Notes under the pieces: generated by a model
The model's input: only the letters and a program-made list of their open reading frames with translations
Database searches by the model: none
Told to the model about the DNA's origin: nothing
Origin: Hirundichthys speculiger
Taxonomy: Eukaryota; Chordata; Actinopteri; Beloniformes; Exocoetidae
Assembly: GCA_018398805.1 (NCBI GenBank)
Contig: JAGFBZ010000850.1
Span: forward strand, 868,001-932,000
Direction: 5' to 3'
DNA length: 64,000 bases
In this document: positions 56,593 to 64,000 of the stretch, in pieces
Layout of the letters: every line of letters starts with the position of its first letter
Numbering within the stretch: position 1 is the first letter of the stretch
Made by a program: the position numbers and the translations under genes

Positions 56593-57123
56593 TGTCATGG
56601 TCTGGGGCGGCCATGATGGCCATTTTGTGTTTTACCTTGTTCTGGTGTTGGTGTTGGTTGGTAGGTTGGTGTCAATCCCTGTCCTTTGTGTTACCTGTTT
56701 CCTGTTTTACTTTGAAGGTCTGTCTTGTCTCCGTTGTTTTCAGCTTTGCTTCCTTCCCTCTTGTTATCCTGATTGTCTGCACCTGCCTCTTGTTGGGTTC
56801 CCTGTGTATTTAAGTCTTGTCATCTCCCCTGTCTGCGCTGGTCCGTTGTCTTCAGTTCCATGGGTTTCTCTGCCGGTTTGTTTTTTTGTCTTCCATTTTG
56901 TGTCTGATGTCAGTAGATCTTTGTTCCATACTGTAAGTCTTGTCTCGTGTCCGGTAAGTACTCTGTTGGTTTTTGGTCACTTGTTTTTCCTCCATGTTCT
57001 CCTGCCTGGATACCTGGATTACTTTTGTGGGTTTTTTTTTTTGGTTTTTGTTTTACAAAATAAATACTTTATTTTTTGTGAACTCCTGCGTTTGGGCCCT
57101 CCATCTCCTCTGCACTCTTGACA
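56593..57123 (+). mobile_element. Solo LTR, 531 bp, 5-bp target duplication
   Basis: Begins TGTCATGGTCTGGGG and ends CTCTTGACA, flanked on both sides by AATGC (56588-56592, 57124-57128). An AATAAA lies at 57059-57064. No internal region or second LTR; the ORFs inside (up to 174 codons) are not coding. Confidence 0.75.
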
Positions 57124-57148
57124 AATGCTGTTTAAAACATTATGGTGC

Positions 57149-57172
57149 AAAAAAAAAAAAAAAAAAAAAAAA
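57149..57172. repeat. Poly-A run
   Basis: About two dozen As ending in AAGAAGAAG, just after the solo LTR. Confidence 0.8.
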
Positions 57173-57477
57173 GAAGAAGCAGCCTTGTGCACAGGCAGGG
57201 TCAACATCTCTGGGCTCAAATTCATCTGGCATGGATCATTACCCAGTGGAATTAGACAAATCAATATGCCAGATTGTTTTTGAGAAAAATTGGCAACATA
57301 TGCTCCAGAAAAAAGTTAAAAGTAGATCATTCCAGTCCAAAAGTTCATGTCCTGGGATGGGATGGGGTTGTATCAGTGCCCTTGGCAAAGGTTGTTGACA
57401 CTTTTGTGATTGCGACATTAATGCTGACATTTTAGTGCTACATATACTGCCATCAAGATCAGCATCTTTTCCATGGA

Positions 57478-57600
57478 TCCATCCATCCATCCATCTATTA
57501 TCTATACGTACTTAATCCTCTGCAGGGTCACGGGGATCTGCTGGAGTCCTATCCCAGCTCATTTCGGGCGAAAGGCAGGGGGTACACTCTTGACAGGTCG
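57478..57600 (+). repeat. Fish interspersed-repeat copy with CCAT start
   Basis: CCATCCATCCATC followed by GGGTCACGGGGATCTGCTGG and TATCCCAGCTCATTTCGGGC, the same repeat as at 16,231 and 34,750. Confidence 0.65.
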
Positions 57601-57881
57601 CCAGTCTTTTACGTAGATGTCCATGAATTATTAGTTGTCAGTGCAAAATCACATTCCTTCCTACATTACAAAAGCAGATTAAAGAATGAGAGGGTATGGG
57701 CACTGGATAGTCCTGTCTGCAGAATATGAGGAGAATTTGAAACTGACACAACACTTCAGTGCTTAATGTCCTCAATGCCAGAATGCCTTTTGAGAGTTGT
57801 GAAAAACAATGGCAACATAAAAAAATGTTAATTGCTTTACTTTTAAAACTTTTTTTGGAATGGACTGCAAGCCTGAAATCA

Positions 57882-57884
57882 CCC

Positions 57885-57915
<31 letters not shown>

Positions 57916-57923
57916 AAAAAAAA
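57882..57923. repeat. Poly-C then poly-A run
   Basis: About 24 Cs followed by about 18 As. Its length in the assembly may be unreliable. Confidence 0.85.
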
Positions 57924-58046
57924 TGGCTGTATATTAAAATTATATTAAGTTGATGAGAAAAAAAAGAACATAAAATATTTTGGTTTCACAGCAGAGAAAC
58001 TACATAAATGCCAAAGTATCTGTAAGAATTCGAACTTTTTCAGACT

Positions 58047-58140
58047 TAAATCAGATTAGATTAGATTAGATTAGATGTACTTTATTCATCCCCCAAGGGG
58101 GAAATTCAAATTCTTTGAGATATCAATCTCAAAGAACTAT
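58047..58140. repeat. (AGATT)n with fish repeat core
   Basis: AGATTAGATTAGATT followed by TTTATTCATCCCCCAAGGGG and GAAATTCAAATT, a fish SINE-like text. Confidence 0.6.
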
Positions 58141-58219
58141 CTTAATAATGAGAATCGCTTCTAAATTGTTTGAAAAGTCGTGGAAATGTTATCACAGTGA
58201 TGCTGATTACATTATGGAG

Positions 58220-58874
58220 CCGGACTTCTCAAAATCCGGACCCCGGTCCGGATTTGGACCATGAGGCACGTGAGTCTGGACCCAGCACACCTAAGTCTTA
58301 AAATGACCCTTTCACAAACACGTTGATGAATTATTTGTAATGTTAAATACAGTCTCATTGGATACTATTCACAGCGATCCAGAGCTGCGACTTTCATTAA
58401 GGGAAAATGAAAGTCCCCTTCTACTCTGAACGTCTGTGACAGTTAGACAGCTGCTGGTGACAGCTGTCAGTCAAACACGGGGAGGAGGGCGGAGCAGAAT
58501 GATCATATAAATGACAGGAACAAGTAGCCTTATCAGAACACAGGACTTTCAGACACTTTAAGTTTTTGAGCCAATCAGAAAAAAATTCAGCTTGCAAACC
58601 AAACTAACTGTAACATTTAAACTTTAAATGAAAAATTAGTGGTCAGGTGTTTATGCTGACCATAATTTCATCCTTATTTGTTCATTCTACAGTGAATTCA
58701 GTGAATTTAATTAAAAATAAGTTATTAATTTATATTTTTTGTTGTTAATGTCATATGTTGTTTTTACGTAATATAGTTCACAGTGAAAAAGCGAAAATAA
58801 ACGTTATGCTGTTGAAAATGGTCTTTAATGGAGAGTAGAGATGGACCTTTGAAAAATACATTTGAGAAGCCCTG
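58220..58874. mobile_element. Non-autonomous hAT element, 655 bp
   Basis: Ends CCGGACTTCTCAAA and TTTGAGAAGCCCTG are imperfect inverted repeats (CAGGGCTTCTCAAA type). The flanks TTATGGAG (58212-58219) and TTATAGAG (58875-58882) form an 8 bp duplication with one mismatch, so it is older than the other hAT copies. No transposase. Confidence 0.7.
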
Positions 58875-58926
58875 TTATAGAGCATAAACAAATGAAGTGG
58901 ACAACATCTTAACATTTAAGATTCAA

Positions 58927-58932
58927 TTTATT
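58927..58932 (-). terminator. fgg poly(A) signal
   Basis: AATAAA on the minus strand, about 340 bases after the fgg stop codon. Confidence 0.65.
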
Positions 58933-59271
58933 TTAGAACTGACACCTTGCATGTTCAAACATATGTGGGCAATATTTCTCTCAATCCATTCAGATGAGTA
59001 ATTCACATTAGCTTGCAAGGACAGCTGCAATAAGGTCCAAAGACACCACTCCACAGAGCAATAACCACCATAGTTAGCAAGGAAAATACATTTATATGGA
59101 GCTTAAAAACAAATGTGACAAAAAGGCAAAGGTGAACATTAGTATTCTGTTGGGACAGATCAACAAAACATCAAAATTCACAGAAAAACGTGTGACAATT
59201 GGGTGCTGTTTTTTCAATCTAGGCTAGTTTGAAAGGTGTCAATGAGTGCAAAACCAAATCATGTCTCCTCT

Positions 59272-62181
59272 TTATGCGTCTCCAAGCCCGCCAAACTGTT
59301 TCACGCCAGATTGCTGTCCACCTCCTGCTAAGATACGGCTCAGGGGGATGAGCTTCATGGTGGTCTCTTTCAGGGAGTACCAGCGGCTGTGCCATGTGAC
59401 CCAAATGATGCCATTGTCATAGCCGTGTTCGCCTGCATCCTTTTCTGTATACCTGCCACCTGGATAAAGATAACACAACTAAATCAGAAATTCATTCTTG
59501 CATAATAGTTTTGTTCTTGTGCAGGTGATGGTTTGCTTTCAAATTGTTAATAACAACACAATTATAACAGATTAAGCTTTCGCAATGATGTGAGAGGACA
59601 TCATTTAAAGACAGTTTTCTTACCCTGGTAGTATTTTCCATTCAAATGTGCAGCATGACACCTGTTCATCCACCAGCCAGAGCCGTCCTGCAGAGCACAG
59701 TTGCCATCGTACTTGTCGTTGTCCTTGTCATAAGTACTGAACTGCATGCCATTGTGGGATGTGAAGAATTTGTCGCTAGGGTCGTCTCCGAAGTCGAAGC
59801 CATCAAAAGCATCACCTGCGTCACCGCCAAAGTAGTAAGCGTAGGTCATACGGTACATGTCGATCTCTGGCCCAACTCTGAACATGGTGTAGTCAGCATA
59901 CCTGGAAAAAAAAAAAGGGGGAGAGTGAGATTTGATTTTAGTTTTCGTAACCTCTGCTGACTCATTTTTTTCCCTGTACAAAGCAACCGTATCATTATGG
60001 GGTCATGTTTGCCTTGTCAGCAAGCCAGTCTGCTCTCCCCTTACATAATCTGTTATTGTGTGGGTGAGCGTGTACGTACTTTTTGTTGCCATCCCAGTCA
60101 ACAAGTTCTATCCTCAGCACAGTGGGGACGTTCGTGCTGGTAGTCAGCAGATGGAGCTTCTCATTGCCAAGCCAGAATTCTGTGGTGTCATCTGGGGAGA
60201 GATGACCGAAGCCCTCCTTGTATTGGATCCAGTCTTTGTTGAAGTCCAGGCTGCCATCACGTCTCTGTGGATATGAAAACGCCATGGTCAACATCTATAA
60301 ACTTTCTTCTGCACCAAAGCACAACCTTAACCTTATTTTTCTCATTTTACATATATAAACATTTGTGTTTATTTTAGCTAAAATGTGACAGATGTTGACA
60401 GATAAGTGAAATGTGACTTTTTGCTAAAACTGCTCCATACCCTTTGTATGACAGTGAAACCACGTCCAAAGTTATCAATCTCACAATAGACCAAGAACTG
60501 CTCTTGTGCATTGGCTGGCTTCACATAATAAAGACCGCTGGTGGTGGCGCCTTTGTTCGCAACATCCTGGCAGTCTGAAGAGAAAAAAAAGTAATAGTGA
60601 AAAAAAAAATGCCTTAATGTCTCTTTAAATTATGTGCTGTCAGCAATAAACTGCAACATAAATCGATCTAACATTTGATATGAAAAATGTTGTAAACTGA
60701 AATCCTTATAATGTTTACTCTGCCTTGATGAAGAATATTGATTTTAATGTGTAACTGAACAAGGACAAAGTTTTTAGGGTTTTTTTTTCTTTTTTTTTCC
60801 AGATGAAGCTGGATTGAGAAACGTCTGGTGAAATAGGACTGGCCTGAGGGTCAAAGTGTGTGTCTCTGCGTGGGAGGGGGGTAGGAGGGGTGTGGATGGG
60901 TGTTCTTTTTCTTATTTTTCTTATTTTTCTTTTTTTACCTGTTCCCGTGATGGGCTGGATCTCCACTGTGTCTCTGCAGGGCTCACTGCATTTCTGCTGC
61001 AGCTGAACGCTGATTTGTTTCAGCTCAGCCATTCTTCTTTCATTGTCTGAGATTAAATTCTGGAGCTGACTGGAGAAAGGGTGACAAATATGGGTTGGAT
61101 GAACTGTATCTGAAGTTATATGCATCTTAAACTCACTAAGGACACTCGCAGAGGAAAAAAAAAACAAAAAATAGAAACAAAATAATCTAAAAGGATTTCC
61201 TCAGAGCTTTGGATATGTAGCTGATATGCAAAATAATATGCAAAATATCCATTTGATTAAATGCTGTGAAGTAAAAAGTAGTTATAGGATTCCCAAATTA
61301 AACTGATTTAGAAGTGTAAATCAGAGCAAAATACTTCCACAAACAGTAAAGTAGGTCAGAATTTCACTGGGGCCATGTCATGAGACTCCAGTCTTTAAGG
61401 GTACAATACGAGTGTTAACAGCAACTTACAATATTTGCTGTTCCTGGACAATGATGGTCTTTTCGAATCGAAGGACATCATCCAGCATACTTGTGGACTT
61501 TCTGAAGTATGTGTCTGAAATGAAAAGTCTGTCTGCTGAATAATGCATGTTATGTACTTTTATACAGCAAATATAAGACAAATGCTCTGCAAACAAATGT
61601 GGAATACAATTATTCCCAGTAAATTATTGTAACATGCTGTTTTTTTTTTTTTTTTTGCAGACGAGGAACCAGTTGAAGTATGTTACCTGGCTGGGAACTC
61701 TTTTGAGCTGCTGTAGCTGAATCTTTCATGTACACAATTTTTTCTTCTGTCCCTTTAGTCAAATTGGCAATTTCCTCCAGGTCTTCTGTCATTGCATCCA
61801 AATCCTCATTCACTCCTGGTAAATACTTCCACATATAATCAGAAACTCCACAAGTAGTAGGGCAGTACGGTCCCTAAAAACAGACAGAGCATGCACAAAT
61901 TATTTACACTGATGTGCTCACGTTTTCACGCATATTTCATGTTGCACAAACATGTGGTTATTATGGATTTAAACTTACAAAACCATCTTGTATGTTGCAC
62001 ACTGCAAGGTTGTCTCCCCTGATTTGCTACATGAAAAAAAAAAAACACAAGAGATTAGATTTTTCTGCTTAAGTTAGGAGAAGCAAAGAAAAAAAAAAGT
62101 CTAAGCTCAATAACTTACAGCCGATGAAAAGGAGAGGAGTAAGAGAAGTCCTCCTGCTGTTGCAAGAAACGATGGAGCCAT
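59272..62181 (-). CDS. fgg: Fibrinogen gamma chain
   Basis: Secreted clotting factor subunit; gamma chains polymerise and are cross-linked in fibrin (family knowledge). Exons: 62119-62181, 61979-62026, 61687-61873, 61430-61514, 60939-61069, 60441-60574, 60080-60264, 59624-59901, 59272-59459. They total 1,299 nt and 432 aa, and all frames are intact. Signal peptide [20 protein letters not shown] is followed by GPYCPTTCG, the gamma-type cysteine knot, a coiled coil, and CSEPCRDTV at the second knot. The fibrinogen C-terminal domain runs from about residue 172 ([10 protein letters not shown]) and has the calcium loop DKDNDK (about 336-341). PYCPTTCG and the C-terminus separate it from FGB and FGA. 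The tail ([13 protein letters not shown]) keeps the Gln and Lys used for cross-linking but ends GLGDA, not AGDV. Confidence 0.95.
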
Positions 62182-62219
62182 GTTGCTTTGACCACCAGTT
62201 GTGGCTTTGCTGATTTAGC

Positions 62220-62260
62220 GAGTAATGAGCTGCTTGACTCTGTGGGATATTTATCTGAAC
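62220..62260 (-). promoter_or_regulatory. fgg core promoter with TATA-like box
   Basis: On the minus strand ATAAATA (plus 62248-62254) lies 67 bases before the ATG, fitting a liver-type TATA promoter with a short 5' UTR. Confidence 0.5.
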
Positions 62261-64000
62261 AAGGTCCTCAGGTCAGTGTCTGATAAGGGCCTCAAATGCA
62301 AACATTCTGCTCATTTTTTTGTGACGAAACTTTGACTCAAAGGTCTGACAGTAGCCATTTCCCAGATGTGACGGTCTCTGACTCACAGCTGGAGTTCAGC
62401 TATTGGAACACAGTTGTGTGGGTTTACAGTGTACCATGTTTGTGTTGATGCACCAGGACGATGACTCAGATTTGACATCAAGGACTGGTTCTGGATTATC
62501 AGACATACTGAACTTATTCTGGTTGGATTGAAACATCTTTTATTTATTTTTCTTCATGTCTTGACAAAAATCAGAGATAAGTCACTTCGTGAATCATTCT
62601 TTAAACAATGATATGTGTTTGTGAAACATTACCAGTAATGTGGTATCTGTAAAGGCTGAGTGGAATTTAAATAGTAAATGAACACATTGTTTGAGAAGCA
62701 AGAATATTGGGGTGTTGTTTGTACCACGCAGTCGAAGATCAAAACATAAAATATTCACAAAATAGTGATCGTATCCACAGAAGTGGATTCCTACTTTTTT
62801 TTAATGGACTCAAAAATGAATACATAAAGAAACACTATATCACACATTCAGTGATTTACTTTCAGAAGACTGTTAAATCATATTTAATGGGTCATATAGG
62901 CTAAATACAAATTTTAGTTTTTTTCATTTAATTATTTATCTATTTATATATTTTATGAAATAAAGTGGTATTGTTATTAGCAACTGTTGCCTCACAGCAA
63001 AAGGATAGTTATATTCCAGCCAAGGCTTTTATGTTGATGTCCACAAATGTGCTGGAGAATTCTGGAGAATCTAAAGTGATAGAGACAAGCAATATTTATG
63101 AACAGTCCTTATTTATACAAACTCAATGTGTGGTCAGACGTTTGGAGCTAGTAACATTTTCATGACAAGGAGAGTAATCAAGAAAGCACCAAAGGCAGAG
63201 GAGGCTACTGTGTAACGCTTGATTTCAGTAGCCATTCCACAGACTGTTATGAGGTGCCGTTCAGGACAGTATTCTGAATTAGCACGCAAACGCACATATG
63301 ATACCAAACTCTTGCAAACTGAACTTAAACCCTCCCACAAATACAAGTGAAATTCTCAATCTGAACTTGTGACTTTAGTCATTTGACATCTCCTTTGAGT
63401 GACCAGACTGTTCAGATTATGATGTAACTGTGAAGATCTGACCGAATCACATATGAAATCACCTCTGTAAATTGTTTTAATCAGATTTGGAAAATGCATT
63501 TTATGTGATTTTTGACTGTTAAGGCCATCAATAAATCTATGTTGAAATGATCTGAATTTCTTTTAGTTAGACCAGGGGTGTCCAAAGTCAATCCTCGAGG
63601 GCCGGTGTCCTACAGATTTTGCATGTTTCCCTGCTTTAACACACCTGATCCTAGTTAATGGCGCCATCATCTTGTCATCAAGGTCAGCACATGTCTGTTA
63701 ATGACACAGCCACTTGTATCAGGGTGTGAAGAAGGAGGGAAACATCTAAAACCTGCAGGACAGCGGCCCTCGAGGACTGACTTTGGCCACCCCTGAGTTA
63801 GACCGATCTGGATTTTTGTCAGATCGCTCGTGGTGCTACATAGTTGACAGAAAGAAAAATCAAATTTGACTCTTGTTTGAGCTGCCTGCTTTAAAGTAAC
63901 TTTATTCTGTGTTACTGTTATACCCTTTTACCTGTCATAAGCTTCTTGGCCAGAAAATTTACATGCAATATTAGGAAATATTAGCTTTTGCTAAAACAGA
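62261..64000. other. Region upstream of fgg, no gene seen
   Basis: AT-rich sequence with a SINE-like scrap (about 62,980-63,020) and a hAT-type MITE. Another fibrinogen gene may follow outside the window. Confidence 0.55.
63573..63795. mobile_element. hAT-type MITE, 223 bp, exact 8-bp duplication
   Basis: Ends CAGGGGTGTCCAAAGTCA and TGGCCACCCCTG are inverted; AGTTAGAC flanks it on both sides (63565-63572, 63796-63803). The arms share text with the split element at 28,365-29,520. Confidence 0.88.

Larger units (their letters stand above)
53161..58926. other. Intergenic region between plrg1 and fgg, repeat-rich
   Basis: 53,161-54,530 is AT-rich with nothing recognised. It is followed by an RTE-type tail, a putative MITE, a solo LTR, poly-A and poly-C/A runs, a fish interspersed repeat and a hAT element, each listed separately. 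Confidence 0.6.

Noticed and set aside
56597..57121. A 174-codon ORF with hydrophobic residues
   Set aside because: It lies wholly inside the solo LTR, overlaps another ORF in a different frame and looks like translated T-rich LTR sequence.
59272..62181. Calling the fibrinogen gene fgb, as expected next to plrg1 from human synteny
   Set aside because: The protein has PYCPTTCG near the N-terminus, the gamma-type domain text and a GQQ..K C-terminal tail, all gamma-chain features.
1..64000. CRISPR arrays, operons, ribosome binding sites, rRNA or tRNA genes
   Set aside because: The window is vertebrate nuclear DNA; no array of spaced repeats and no RNA gene fold was found. The tRNA-like text near 41,160 belongs to a SINE-like repeat.

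Overview
The window is vertebrate nuclear DNA, almost certainly from a ray-finned (teleost) fish. It has spliced genes with GT-AG introns, abundant fish-type repeats (L2 and RTE-like LINE pieces, hAT/TTAA/Tc1 DNA transposons, a retrovirus-like provirus) and many microsatellites. The host gene order dchs2 - plrg1 - fibrinogen matches the human 4q31.3 neighbourhood (DCHS2-PLRG1-FGB-FGA-FGG), which supports the gene names. Species cannot be told from the sequence.

Layout. (1) About 937-39,985, minus strand: the 5' part of dchs2, a giant protocadherin. I place 19 exons with consistent splice phases; the gene runs off the left edge before its membrane segment. Seven small frame-breaking indels lie in five of these exons, while the neighbouring genes have none, so dchs2 is either decaying or hit by consensus errors. 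(2) 42,604-46,826, plus strand: a small gene for a TIR-domain protein with an unusual C-terminal tail; its 5' exon is not located. (3) 47,017-52,965, minus: plrg1, a WD40 splicing factor, 15 intact exons, 513 aa. (4) 59,272-62,181, minus: fgg, fibrinogen gamma chain, 9 intact exons, 432 aa.

Mobile DNA fills the introns and intergenic spaces. A 7.66 kb class-I-like endogenous retrovirus (17,139-24,796) sits antisense in a dchs2 intron. Its two 459 bp LTRs read as identical, but gag, pol and integrase are broken. A 1.6 kb near-perfect palindrome (50,817-52,417) sits in plrg1 intron 2. There are also a 969 bp fold-back element, three hAT-type elements with 8 bp target duplications (one nested in another), a TTAA-flanked element carrying a gene-start-like exon, a solo LTR, L2/RTE/Tc1 remnants, and a 77 bp inverted copy of a dchs2 exon.

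The genes are not an operon and have separate jobs: planar-polarity adhesion (dchs2), innate-type TIR signalling or NAD chemistry (TIR gene, inferred), pre-mRNA splicing (plrg1) and blood clotting (fgg). The TIR gene and plrg1 converge with stop codons 190 bp apart, and their visible poly(A) signals imply overlapping 3' ends. All coordinates and splice junctions were read by eye; no alignment or database search was run.
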